Both the position numbers and the translations under genes were made by a program. This document shows, in pieces, positions 46,825-58,020 of a DNA stretch of 64,000 nt. Position 1 is the first letter of the stretch. Every line of letters starts with the position of its first letter. Origin of the DNA: Cannabis sativa. Taxonomy: Eukaryota > Streptophyta > Magnoliopsida > Rosales > Cannabaceae. The notes under the pieces are model-generated. The model worked only from the letters and a program-made list of their open reading frames with translations, did no database searches and was not told where the DNA came from. The stretch covers positions 8,686,501 through 8,750,500 of the forward strand of contig NW_026870043.1 of NCBI RefSeq assembly GCF_029168945.1, in the 5' to 3' direction.

Positions 46825-49074
46825 TGTAAAGCCCGCTTAGTTAATTTGGAAATTAGCAGTTGTTTATGATTAATTATGAAATTATTTATAGCTATTTAAA
46901 TAATTTATTATACTGTTATTTATGGAATTCAGAAATGCATGGTTATGTTATTCTGTAGTTTTTCATATTTTGCATTTTCGGTGTCCGGTATTTTGGAACT
47001 CGGCGTTTGGCTATGTAGAAATCACAACTTAGTATATTAGTAGTTTGGGGACGGGTTTTAGACATTGGGAATGTCGGGAATGGCCGGGAATTTAGAATTT
47101 CCCAAAAATACCCCTTTAGTATGATTTTCATGATTTTATGGTGGAGGGGCAAAATGGTCTTTTTGCCCCATTAGTATTTTGTCTTTTGTGATTTTATGAA
47201 ATGGAAAATAAGTGTTTATTTGATTATTTGTTGGCTGAAATAAAATGTGATTTGTGGCTTATATTCCTTTTTTACAAAATTCAACACTTAGTCAAAATTA
47301 AAAGAAATTTTCAAAACACTCAAAGCTCTCTCTCTCTCTCTCTCTTTTCGGCCAAAGCTTGGCTGTGCAAAGGGCTGGGTTTTGCTTGGTTAATTCTAGT
47401 GGTTTAGCAAGATCAAAGTGATTTTCATTGAGGTATTTCTTCGCTTTAGTTTCTTACTTTGTTTTTCTTGAAATTTATGATGAAAATGGTTGTTGCATGC
47501 TTGAATCTTTGATGTTGTTGCTGCTGAAATATTGTTGTTGTTTCTGAGATTTAAGTATGTTGATTTGTGATTATTTAGGTTGTTAGTAATGAATGTTAAT
47601 TGCTTTGCTCAAATTTGGAAGTTTTAGCTCAAAATATGGTTTTCAAAGAGAATTGATTGAATCTGTAGCTGGGTTGTTGTTGATGTTTTTATTTGATTTC
47701 AGAAGCTATTTTGAGCATGTTTAAGTAGAATTAAGCTGCTTGGTATGCATGTTGTTTAGATTTGCTCAAGTTTGAGTTTAGAACTCAAAGCTTGAGCTCC
47801 AATGGTGATTCTTGTTTCTGTGGTTTCTGGGTTAGTTTGTTGCCTTAGATTTGTTCCTTGGGGTATTTAGAGCAGGTCTGGAAGGTTTGGAACCAATTGG
47901 GTTTGATTTGGTTGAGTTAGGAATTTTTGAAAAATTCCTGCGAGGAACCGGAATTCCGGTTGTGCAACCGGAATTCTGGATGAGGGTCCAGTAATTCCCT
48001 AAATCGGAATTCTGGTTGGGCAACCGGTCTACCGGTTGGGGAATTTTTCAGAACCCTAGTTTTCCTCGTTTTTATGTTTTAGGGGGTATTGCCATGCTTT
48101 TTATCGATAGGGAAACTTTTAGTTCCTAGTTTTAGTCCCCGGGAAGTGATTTAGCGTGTCACTTATAGCGTTGTGATTTTTATGGTTTAGGAGCCGATGC
48201 ATCCGCCGCTCAGCTTCAGTTCCAGTCAGGTTGACCGGTACACCTGAAATCGGAATCCAGGTAAGATTAGTATAACAGTATGCATATGTAGATTACATGT
48301 TTAGCGTGCATGTAGGAAGCCTGCTAGATTACATTAGTTATGTATATAGGCTCCGAACCATCCAACCCTGTCACGTCGGTACAGGCTGGAGTATGACCAG
48401 CAGCCGGAGTATGACCGGTTCGACCGATCAGGCTGACATTTGGTTGGTGGTTCCGTGCTATTGACCTATCCCGTCGGTACAGGCTGGAGTATGACCAGCA
48501 GCCGGAGTATGACCGGTTTGACCGATCAGGAGGATACTTGTCAATAGTACCGTCCCTGTGAACGTTCAGAACTCAGTACCATGTTGGACATGGCAGTAGT
48601 GGCTCAGTACCATGTTGGACATGGCAGTAGCGGGACTCAGTATCTTGTTGGACACGGCAGTTAGAATTATGTATGATATTATTATGCTTTTCTTACTGAG
48701 TCTGTCGACTCACAGATCTACGTTTATGTGTAGGTAAAGGCAAGGCTAAAGCTGATGGACCGTGAGCGAGCTTGTGAGGATTGTACATGTCGGGGCGGTG
48801 AGGCCTGGAGCGTACGATCATCGGGACAGCAAGGCTGAATTTTTGTAACTGGTCGTTAGACGACTTTTATTTTATGTAACAGTTAAACAGTTAAAACTTT
48901 TTGTAAATGATTTTATAATCGGGATCCCGAGTCTTTTGTAATATGGTCTATAAATTTAATTGAAAAGCAAAATTTTAATTAATCACGTTTTTCCATAAAC
49001 CTCGTTGATTAGCAACGAGCTGCACAGTACGTTTAAAAATCACGTAATACGCCTATGGTAGTTAGGGTGTTACA
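46825..49074 (+). repeat. 3' LTR of Tekay element 3
   Basis: 2250 bases, TGTAAAGCC to GTGTTACA. Complete compared with the 5' LTR. A CT dinucleotide run is at about 47326-47345, palindromes at 47940-48035, two minisatellite units at 48373-48530 and hairpin repeats at 48575-48660. Confidence 0.93.
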
Positions 49075-49079
49075 CTGAA
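49075..49079 (+). other. Target site duplication, right, of Tekay element 3
   Basis: CTGAA, matching 40348-40352. Confidence 0.93.
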
Positions 49080-49265
49080 CTCCCTTCAGTTTGAACTCAG
49101 CAATTCCAGATTCAGATCATTCCGCCATTGATGAACACTCTCAAGCTCCAAGATCTGACCTGTGATCACAACAACAAGAAACAAGATACGACTCTCTCTA
49201 CACTAACAACCGAAATAACTGTCTGAACGATTTAATGGATAACCAATTTACTAACAGAATCTGAC

Positions 49266-49275
49266 TATTTATATA
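49266..49275 (-). promoter_or_regulatory. TATA box in the Sirevirus-like LTR
   Basis: TATATAAATA on the - strand; the same sequence lies in the partner LTR at 59834-59843. Confidence 0.6.
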
Positions 49276-49421
49276 TTCACAAAATAAGTCCAGCTGGCAC
49301 TAACTAAAAGTTAAATGAGATTCTCGTAAACAAACGTTAGTGCAGATATAACAGACTAAAAATCCAGATACGACTAGACATTGAACAGAACAAACACTGT
49401 CACAAAATAATAACACTAACA

Positions 49422-49434
49422 TTCTCCCCCTTGA
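49422..49434 (-). other. Polypurine tract of the Sirevirus-like element
   Basis: On the - strand CAAGGGGGAGAA just before the LTR. Similar G-rich tracts recur at 49556-49566, 49603-49614 and 49708-49718. Confidence 0.8.
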
Positions 49435-49564
49435 AAGGTTATGTTCAATGACTATCAAACGAAACTAAAGACCACAAATAAAGTTAATAGACCAGATATA
49501 AATGTCTTTAGGAATATAAACAAAGCCACTACAAAAGCGAAACGAATTACAAATATCTCCCCCT

Positions 49565-49906
49565 TCATTGAATATGATCTGTGGGTTCCTGTGCTGTGCC
49601 AGACTCCCCCTGGGAAGGTGGTCCAGACGACACAAAGGGTGTTGCAGTGTCAGCTGGACGATCTAGATCAGGTTGTGCTGAACTAGAGACAGGATCAAAG
49701 GCTGAAGGCTCCCCCTGGAGATGTGCATTATTTCCAGACGTGTCTGAAGATGCGCCAAACGAATCACGATGAAACTCAGGCAGAGCGATGTCAGGCAGAG
49801 AATCCCCAGGAAAATGGTGTAAAAGAGTGGACTTGATAGAGCAAACAATTTGATACATTGAGGCCTCAAAGGCAAGCTGACGCTTTTGATCCTTCTTATA
49901 GCGTTA
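49565..49906 (-). pseudogene. Envelope-position ORF, C-terminal remnant
   Basis: An open - strand frame downstream of the 466-residue frame at 49940-51340, reading RYKKDQKRQLAFEAS, then a Pro/Ser/Asp-rich tail to DHIQ stop. It is probably the displaced end of that protein, separated by a frameshift or by a short intron (the boundary AGCTGGTAGGT could be a splice donor). It overlaps the repeated G-rich tracts of the 3' end. Confidence 0.55.
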
Positions 49907-49939
49907 GGCAAAAGATTAAAACTCAGAAAACATTTGTAC

Positions 49940-51340
49940 CTACCAGCTGGAATCCGAAAGCCCTTTGAACATAGGAGACTTGCCTTTACTCACTTTGGTT
50001 CCTGAGGGAGTGGTTGAAGAAGGGTTCCTGTTGACCACCGAGAGAAAGCTCTTACTGAGAACCGGATTCTGAACTTGATAATCATGTGTTGTGAGAGGAG
50101 GGTGAGCATCCATAAGAACTCGTTGAACTAAACTTGGAAACGGTAGCTTGTTACGAGTGCCAGTAGTTTCTGAGGCTTCCAGTACCCGTTCAAAAATGAG
50201 CGAGGGCAGATCAATGGACACATTAGTGCCTACAGCATACAAGAATTTGCCAATCTCAAGTGTAATAGCAGACAAATGAGAATTAGGAAACCAATTATAC
50301 AAGGCTACCCGATGAAGAACCCTATAGAATGGAGTCAGATGAGTGACCAGAATTTCCTGTTTGTCCCATATATAGTCATCCCTGCCAGTTAGCACTCGAC
50401 CCATCAAAGATTGATCTGGATTGAAGTGTTTCCCATATGTTGGTTTCCTGATGGACTCAACTTGCAATAAAGACGCAATAGTAGATGGACCAAAAGGAAC
50501 TCTATGACCCCTAACAAAGGCACTCACACACCCTGGATGACCCTCAGCAATAACAGTTATATCAAGATTGGCATAGAATTCTCGAACTAATATGGGATGA
50601 GGTGCAGACAAGTTAGTGACCGTGTTGACCCATTTCCTAAGTTTTAAAAACTCATGCAGTTCAGGAAAATCATCTAATATTACCACTTGTTCGAACCAAA
50701 GCTCACGACTGCCAAACCACCGTTGATAGACAGAGGCTTTAGAGGCATCAACAAAACATTGTACTGTTGCTGGGTCGACAGTTGATATAGGTGCTTTGGG
50801 AAGTTTGGACTTTTTAGAACCTCTAGACGACCGTTTGGGAGATGACTCTGTAGAGGCAACAGGAGTGGGTTTTTTCTTGGATTTCTTTTCAGGTGGATGA
50901 TACGTGGTGTCAGAAGAGGATTTTCGTTTGCGTTGAACACGTTCACTGGTTGGGGTAGGAATAGAGACCTTAGATGGAGGACGAGGAGGGCCTACAAGTT
51001 TCGAGGGAGACTGGTGACTCGACGAAAAGCGAATGACTCGTTTGGACACAGATGGGGAAGGAGATGACAGTGTAGGACGAACCTTTTTAGAGATAGGAGG
51101 AGCCTTACCTAGAAACGTACGAGGTTTCTGACTGACCTGAGGTGAGGGGGGAGACGGGGTCGACTCTGAACTTGGGGAATGTGCAGAACCACCAACCGCC
51201 GACTGGTAGAGGACAATGTCACGACAGGGATTAGGCATTGCAGACTCGACTGTAGGAGCCACTGTAGGATCACCAGTCGACGCCACGGATGGAACAACCA
51301 TAGCAACAGGGGTTACGGCAATGGGTGTGATATTCTCCAT
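49940..51340 (-). CDS. Sirevirus envelope-position ORF (plant transposon protein domain), 466 residues
   Basis: A complete-looking frame between pol and the 3' LTR, where Sireviruses of the SIRE/Maximus type carry an extra gene. Residues 1-185 are Ser/Pro/Lys-rich and low complexity. From about 190 it reads a domain common to plant retroelement third ORFs (VYQRWFGSRELWFEQVVILDD, LVREFYANLDITV, RGHRVPFGPSTIASLLQVES). No signal peptide or clear membrane segment is visible, so a true envelope role is not supported. Function is unknown; the family name rests on position and this domain. Stop at SSW. Confidence 0.8.
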   Translation of the reverse strand: MENITPIAVTPVAMVVPSVASTGDPTVAPTVESAMPNPCRDIVLYQSAVGGSAHSPSSESTPSPPSPQVSQKPRTFLGKAPPISKKVRPTLSSPSPSVSKRVIRFSSSHQSPSKLVGPPRPPSKVSIPTPTSERVQRKRKSSSDTTYHPPEKKSKKKPTPVASTESSPKRSSRGSKKSKLPKAPISTVDPATVQCFVDASKASVYQRWFGSRELWFEQVVILDDFPELHEFLKLRKWVNTVTNLSAPHPILVREFYANLDITVIAEGHPGCVSAFVRGHRVPFGPSTIASLLQVESIRKPTYGKHFNPDQSLMGRVLTGRDDYIWDKQEILVTHLTPFYRVLHRVALYNWFPNSHLSAITLEIGKFLYAVGTNVSIDLPSLIFERVLEASETTGTRNKLPFPSLVQRVLMDAHPPLTTHDYQVQNPVLSKSFLSVVNRNPSSTTPSGTKVSKGKSPMFKGLSDSSW

Positions 51341-52264
51341 AATAGAGAGGAAAAAACTTTGAATGATGCAGAGCTTAGGGTTTCTGAGGGGAAAGTGAAG
51401 AAGTGAGACTGATCACTTTCCGTAGGCCTTAAGTATAGGCACCCTGACACAACTGACCAGGCAAAAAAAATGATGATGATTTTTTTTAAAATTTGATTTT
51501 TGCCAAGGAAAACGTACGCGCCCAAATTGAATATTTGCTACCACATCATACGGCACACTAAACGAAACAAACCAACGTCATCAGGTGATGAGTGTATCAA
51601 AGAAACCAGAAATGTGACAAATATACCCACAATATTTGCATTTAGCCCACACTAAGACAAAACAGAAAAAAAATAAAAAGCTTAGAGATACTCAAATTTT
51701 TTAAAAAAATTGTATCAACTGATCAATGAATAGTGTTTCTGAGTACACACGACATGCACACCTTAAGCAACAGATCATTCCCCTTCCCCAGCGACAATGA
51801 AACTCATGAGAGCACTACACCTTGAATCTCCATTCGTGTGTGAACAGTGATCTCATGTGGTCCAAGAAGAGTGAAAATCAGCTGGATCACTCTCTCAACT
51901 AAGCAACAACTGATAACAGAAACATGACGATTTTTGTATTGTTTTTTTTTATATGAAGCCCTTTTTTTTATTTATCACTCTGGCTTTTGCTTTAGTACCC
52001 AGACATGGCTTTCACTCTCTTCCAGAGATGTAGCCGTCCTCTTTGAGTACCAAGAACTAATAGAGAAGGAGCATACTCCTTATTACAACAAGGTGTACGA
52101 GAGCTCTTCCCATTGCATCTGGAAGAGGTAGCCTTTTTGACTGGGGAAGATTCAAGTGTAGTATCAATCAAAGTAGTATATAGTAGATGGGGAAGGACAG
52201 AAGAACCCATTGCTGAAGAACTGAGACATACACGCATACTCATAGGCAAAATTGATTGATCAGA
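51341..52264 (-). other. Spacer between Sirevirus pol and the envelope-position ORF
   Basis: A short - strand frame at 51992-52300 (SSPVKKATSSRCNGKSSRTP) may be a 3' extension of pol; the rest, 51341-51990, has no gene I can support. Confidence 0.5.
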
Positions 52265-53384
52265 TGACACTAAGAACAGTTTAGATTGTACACAGACCAA
52301 TACATGTTCTTAAATGAGTAAAAGTTTGAGTATCTAAAGCTTTAGTGAACAGATCTGCTAATTGATTCGTTGTGGGCACATGAGATATTGACAGCATATT
52401 TGACTCAACTAGTTCTCAGATAAAGTGGTACCTGATGTCGATGTGTTTAGTCCGAGAGTGCTGCACAGGGTTTTTAGAGATGTTTATGGCGCTTGTACTG
52501 TCACAAAAGATGGTCAGTGTGTGTTGAGGATATCCATAATCAGTAAGCATTTTATTCAGCCATATCAATTGAGTGCAGCAGCTGCCAGCTGCAATATATT
52601 CTGCTTCTGCAGTGGAAAGGGAGATGGACTGCTATTTTTTGGTATACCACGAGACTAGATTATTCCCAATGTAAAAGCAACCCCCTGAAGTGCTTTTCCT
52701 ATCATCTATACACCCTGCCCAATCAGAGTCGCTATATCCAACCAAAGAGGTATTCGTGTCACAACTATACCAAAGACCATAGTTAACTGTCCCAACTAGA
52801 TATTTGAAAATTCTTTTGACTGCAGAGAGATGAGACTGTTTAGGATTAGCTTGATACCTGGCACATAAACCTACACTAAAGGATATATCAGGACGACTCG
52901 CTGTGAGATACAGTAAGCCACCTATCATACATCTGTATAGAGTGGGGTCTACAGGGTCACCAGACTCATCTCGTGACAATTTGGATGTGGTGCCTATTGG
53001 TGTGTGTGCATGCTTGACCTGAGAGAATCCAAACTTATCTAACATAGACTTGACATATTTAGACTGTGAAATGAATGTGCCATGATCTAGTTGTTTTATT
53101 TGGAGTCCTAGAAAGAAAGTAAGGTCACCTATTAAACTCATTTCAAACTCATTAGTCATTAAAGTGACAAATTTTTGGACTTCACTATCACAAGTTGAGC
53201 CAAAAATGATGTCATCAACATATATTTGGGCAACAAAAATTCCTTTGTCAATATGTTTAATGAATAGAGTGCTATCTGCAGTACCTCGAGTGAAGCCATG
53301 AGAGACGAGAAATGAGGTGAGTCTATCATACCACGCACGAGGGGCCTGTTTCAGTCCATATAAGGCTTTATTGAGCTTGTACAC
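52265..53384 (-). pseudogene. Sirevirus RT C-terminal half and RNase H
   Basis: The - strand reads [21 protein letters not shown], the catalytic YVDDIIFGS (about 53200-53225), and the copia connection to [17 protein letters not shown] and LVSWYTKK. A stop at 52632-52634 cuts the RNase H; the remainder is legible to about 52270 (STAEAEYIAAGSCC, FCDSTSAINISKNP, HIDIRYHF, TNQLADLFTKAL) with one more stop near 52418. In plants these enzymes make the DNA copy inside the particle. This is a dead copy. Confidence 0.88.
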
Positions 53385-54005
53385 ATGGTGTGGATGATGT
53401 GGATCTTCAAACCCCTGTTGTTGTTTGACATAGACTTCCTATTGAATGACCCCATTGAGAAACGCACTCTTGACGTCCATTTGGAAGAGTTTGATCTTCA
53501 GAAAGCACGCAATGATAAGAAGTAGACGTATGGATTCTAATCGAGCCACGGTGCAAACGTTTCATCAAAGTCGATGCCTTCGACCTGACTATATCCTTGA
53601 GCCACAAGTCGAGCTTTATTTCGAGTCACTGTCCCAAATTCATCAGACTTATTTTTAAACAGCCATTTTGTCCCTATAACATTCGCACCATCTGGTCGAG
53701 GGACCATTATCCAGACACCAAGTCTCTTAAAATTTCCCATTTCATCCTGCATGGCAGCCAACCAGAACTCATCTAACAACGCATCTCGAACACTTTTGGG
53801 CTCAATCTGTGACAGATAGCAGGCAAAGGCTAACAAATTCTGCAGTTTACGTCTAGTGACCATGGTATCATTCGGATTTCCTATGACAGTGGCCTGAGGA
53901 TGAGCTTTCTCAACCCAGGATGGGGGTCCGTTTTTATGTACTTTGGCTTGTTGGGGTTCTTTAAGCAAGGCACTATCAACTTCATTTTCTCTTCCTGGAT
54001 CTCTG
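53385..54005 (-). pseudogene. Sirevirus RT N-terminal half
   Basis: Frame 53537-53968 reads WLAAMQDEMGNFKRLGVWIMV, GTKWLFKNKSDEFG, NKARLVAQGYSQVEGIDFDET, the classical start of copia RT. A frameshift near 53545 and a stop at about 53442 separate it from the catalytic half. Confidence 0.85.
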
Positions 54006-54025
54006 GCACTTGCTTGATTGTCGCC

Positions 54026-55279
54026 TTATACGCCTGGTGCTGTATTTAGAGACTCTGTAGGTGTGTCAGGGTACACTTGAGGCTGTCTAGTGAGGACAGG
54101 TCTAGAGCCTGAGAGAACAGGAAAATCATCTTCGATCCACACTTCTTCATGTCCTTCTAAATCATCAAATTTCACATTCATTGATTCGACTACAGAGAGA
54201 GTCCTTTTGTTGAATACTCTGTAAGCCCGACTGTTGGTGGAGTACCCCAGAAATGTTCCTTCATCACTCCTGGGATCAAACTTGGCCAAGTGATCTCGAT
54301 CGTTCAGGACATAACACGTACATCCGAAAGTACATCCGAAAATGTGCATGTGGCTCACGTTAGGAGGTCTTCCTTTCCATAGCTCATAGGCTGTTTGAGA
54401 GGTACCAGTGCGCAGATGAACTCTATTGCACACGTAGCAGGCAGTATTGATAGCTTCAGCCCAAAATCGTTTTGAAATATCTTTGGCCTGCATCATGACC
54501 CGAGCCATTTCTTGTAGAGTTCTGTTTTTTCGCTCAACAACTCCATTGTACTGAGGAGTTTTTGGGGCTGAAAACTCATGATGAATTCCCATGCCATTAC
54601 AGAACTCTCAGAATATGGAATTTTCGAACTCTTTTCCATGGTCACTTCTCAGTCTAAAGACTTTTCCAACTTTCGAGTCTTTCTCAGTTTACAATCTCAG
54701 TATTAAGGCAGAGAATGATCCAAATGTGTCAGACTTGTCTCTAAGAAATTCAACCCAGGTAAACCGAGAGTAGTCATCCACCACGACCATTACATATCTT
54801 TTCCCACTGATACTTTCATTCTGCATTGGCCCCATTAAGTCAACATGCATTAGTTCCAAAACACGAGAGGTGAGAAGTCTGTTAATTGTGGGATGAGATG
54901 CCTTATGCTGTTTTCCAAGCTGACATGGACCACATACTCTCTCCTTGGAGACTTTCATGTCAGGAATTCCCCTTACAGCTTGAAGCTTCACCAATCTTTG
55001 GAGATCTCTGTAGTTCAAATGTCCCAGTCTGTAGTGCCATGAGTCAGGTTTGTCCAAGAAGGTCCTGTTGCAAACTATGGTATTGCATACAGCATAGCAC
55101 TGGTCTATAGTTATGTTTCTTGTTAAGACAACACACCCATCAGATGAAACTAAACATTGAGTTTTAGTGAAACTTACAGAGAGATTGTCGTCACACAATT
55201 GGCCGATGCTGATGAGATTTGCTTTGAGTCCTCTCACATATAGGACATTAGTCAACTGAACTGCTCCATTCACATTCAC
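54026..55279 (-). pseudogene. Sirevirus integrase
   Basis: Two frames. 54689-55279 holds the pre-integrase zinc region (WHYRLGHLNYRDLQ, VCGPCQLGKQHKASHP) and the first catalytic Asp (HVDLMGPMQNES); the second Asp (SDHGKEFENS) lies just after a frameshift at about 54690. 54026-54592 has SAPKTPQYNGVVERKNRTLQ, including the catalytic Glu, and the C-terminal region typical of copia (FGCTCYVLNDRDHLAKFDPR). A TGA at about 54610 lies between. Integrase inserts the DNA copy; here inactive. Confidence 0.88.
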
Positions 55280-55663
55280 ATCACCTCTCCCAGCCCTTTG
55301 TTACCATCCCCAAAAGTGACAGATCCCCCTTTTTCATCTTTGAAGTTAACAAGCAATTTCTTATTTCCAGTCATGTGATGCGAACATCCACTGTCCAAGT
55401 ACCACTGACCTTCAACAAAGGCAGATAGGGATAGCTTCGCAACCAGACCAACATCAGGATTTGGTTTGGACTTTATTTTCCATTCTCGACGAGGTTTGCG
55501 TCCATGTGACTTATTTGGTGGAGGGAAACTATTTGGTCGATTGATCATGGCTTTCAAGTAGTTCTGCAATTTGTAACACTTAGGTCGAATGTGACCTCTC
55601 CTATTACAGAAATGACATGTAGGAATGAAATTGTCATTCTGTAGAAGGTTGTCAGCATCAGTC
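55276..55663 (-). pseudogene. Sirevirus second zinc knuckle and protease
   Basis: On the - strand CHFCNRRGHIRPKC (about 55573-55615) is a second CCHC knuckle, followed by a basic linker and the copia protease motif WYLDSGCSHHMTG (about 55380). A frameshift at about 55290 ends it. The upstream part of the gag lies beyond the inserted solo LTR at 57563 and above. Confidence 0.82.
55659..55663 (+). other. Target site duplication, left, of the solo copia LTR
   Basis: CAGTC, repeated at 57558-57562. Confidence 0.93.
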
Positions 55664-57557
55664 TGTTGGGTTTTATGCCCTAAATAAAACTCATTTCAAT
55701 ATAATCAGATTTACTTATTAATATAGATCAGAAATAACATTTAATGTTGCATGGTTCACATGATTTATTTCATGATTATATGTACATAATGTATAGATTC
55801 ATCTGAAACCCTTTTCACATACTTGATCCTGTTTATTGTGCCGTCAACACATTGGAAAGTAAACATGACTATGTGAATAAAGTTTCCTAGATTTATCAGA
55901 CACAGGGTTTTACTGATATGATAATCTACAACAAGAGTTTACTTGTATTTGGAGAAATACTATGTTCTTTCCAGAACATTGGTTAAAGTAAAGCTCAGGT
56001 TGGATGCATGGAGTATGCATCGGAAGGGACCGATATTGAACTTTGACTTAGATTTAATTAAACTTACCGTAGAATCTATTCAAGTCAATATCGCCAAGTT
56101 GATCCTAGATCAAATGATCTTAATCCTGTTATGATTAGGCTCAATCTTGAAAGGCTATTCGTGTTCTTTGATTTGTTAGTTAAGCCTACTTTTAGGTCAG
56201 GGTGATACGTACATTTTGGGAACACGGTAGTGCAATTGAGTGGGAGCGCTAGCATAAACATGGAATCTATAGCTTCTATCTGGCGAATAGTAAGCAAAGG
56301 ATGATCTCCTTCGAGCTTGACCAAACGAAAATAAATGGTGGAGATCTCATTTCACATAAGCTGAAATATCATTTATACGGGGTCAAGTGTTTTAAGGATA
56401 AAATACATAGTAGGGTGTTACGGTAATTTAATCCCTTTACTGTGTAGATCATTCATATAGAGGATAATTGATCAAATTAGGATTATAACAATGGATAACT
56501 AATGATGTGTCTATATGGTGGAACATATAGAGCATTCTATATACTGAGAGTGCAATTCTAAGTTGTATGCGTGGATTCAACGAAGAATTAATAAGTTAGT
56601 GAATTTTAGTGCTAAATTCTTGATCTACTTATTGGAAGCTCGGTTATGTAGACCCATGGTCCCCCCACTAGTTGAGATAATATTGCTTGTAAGACTCATG
56701 TAATTGGTTTTGATTAATCAATTATAGTTCTCAAATTAGACTATGTCTATTTGTGAATTTTTCACTAAGTAAGGGCGAAATTGTAAAGAAAGAGTTAATA
56801 GGGGCATATTTGTTAATTATGATACTTTGTATGGTTCAATTAATAAATATGATAAATGACAATATTATTTAATAATTATTTATAGTTATTAAATAGTTAG
56901 AATTGGCATTTAAATGGTTGAATTAGGAAATTGGCATTTTTGAGAAAATCAGATACAATAGGTGTTAAAATTGCAAAATTGCAAAAGCAAGGCCCAATCC
57001 ACTAAGTGTATGGCCGGCCACCTATGTAAGTATTTTAAGTTGATTTTTTCATTATTTTAATGCCATATAATTCAAATCTAACCCCAGTGGAATGCTATAA
57101 ATAGATAGTGAAGGCTTCAGGAAAATTACACTTTTCTTCTGACTTCTTCTGATTCAGAAAAACTAAGCCTCTCTCTCTCCCTATCTTTAGCTACCACTTC
57201 TTCTTTCTCTTCCTTTGAATTTCGAACTACCTTAGTGTATGAGTAGTGCCCACACACATCAAGTGATACCTCAATCATAGTGAGGAAGATCGTGAAGAAA
57301 GATCATCAGCAAAGGAGATTCAGCATCAAAGATTCAGAGAAAAAGATCCAGGTTCAGATATTGATAATGCTCTGCTACAGAAAGGAATCAAGGGCTAGAT
57401 ATCTGAACGGAAGGAGTCATTATATTCCGCTGCACCCAATGTAAGGTTTCTTAAACTTTATATGTGTTTAATTTATCGTTTTAGAAAGTTCTTATTTAGG
57501 ATGTTAATAAACATACTTGTGAGTAGATCTAAGATCCTGGTAAAATAATTTCCAACA
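55664..57557 (+). mobile_element. Solo LTR of the long-LTR copia family
   Basis: 1894 bases starting TGTTGGGTTTTATGCCC and ending TTTCCAACA, flanked by the perfect duplication CAGTC, with no internal region. Homologous to 10991-12885 (reverse). It arose by recombination between the two LTRs of a full insertion, and it lies in the Sirevirus gag-pol. Confidence 0.93.
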
Positions 57558-57562
57558 CAGTC
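57558..57562 (+). other. Target site duplication, right, of the solo copia LTR
   Basis: CAGTC, matching 55659-55663. Confidence 0.93.
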
Positions 57563-58020
57563 CTCCTTCCTTCAAACTTGAGTTTGATGGGTCCAGTTGG
57601 AACCTGTCTCCTCTCAGATGAGTCAGATTCGTTAATGGTGATTGAGGTGTCAGGTAACCCATCTTCCTTCTTTGATGAATTGACATTGGAGGGTAAAGAA
57701 TACTCAACAGACAGGTCATTCCCTTGTTTATATAGCATCTTATATCCTAATGAAGTTCGATCACCATAGGGCTTCTGAAGCTGTAGGGTTTGATTGATAG
57801 CAGCAGTGCCTGGGGGAATGAACTGTAAAGCTTGCTTGGTTCGAATTAGATCAGCTGTGAGCTTATAGATCTCATTCTCCTTTTCATCAAGAAGTCGGTT
57901 GAGATTTTTGACAGTGTCTTCTAACTTTCCTTTTTCAGTCTCGACTTGCTCTAGAGAGTTCTTTAGGGCACGGATCTGTTTAGTCATGTACTCCCATTGT
58001 GCAAACATTTCTTCATAAGC
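57563..58020 (-). pseudogene. Sirevirus gag C-terminal coiled coil
   Basis: A - strand frame starting MFAQWEYMTKQIRALKNSLE with heptad-like repeats (coiled coil over about 60 residues), then a linker (GDRTSLGYKMLYKQGNDLS). A one-base shift at about 58020 separates it from the main gag frame. It is cut by the solo LTR after KLKFEGR. Long coiled coils in this part of gag are known in Sireviruses. Confidence 0.82.

Larger units (their letters stand above)
39954..49421 (-). repeat. Sirevirus-like LTR shared by two units, split by Tekay element 3
   Basis: LTR bases are 39954-40352 and 49075-49421. With the 5-base duplication counted once the LTR is about 741 bases. It starts TGTTAGTG on the - strand next to the purine tract at 49422 and ends GTTGCA next to the primer site at 39949. 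The copy at 59361-59989 lacks about 112 bases present here at 49081-49195. A TATA box lies at 49266-49275. Confidence 0.9.

Noticed and set aside
49940..51340. True viral envelope gene
   Set aside because: The frame has no visible signal peptide, membrane segment or cleavage site, so only its position is envelope-like.
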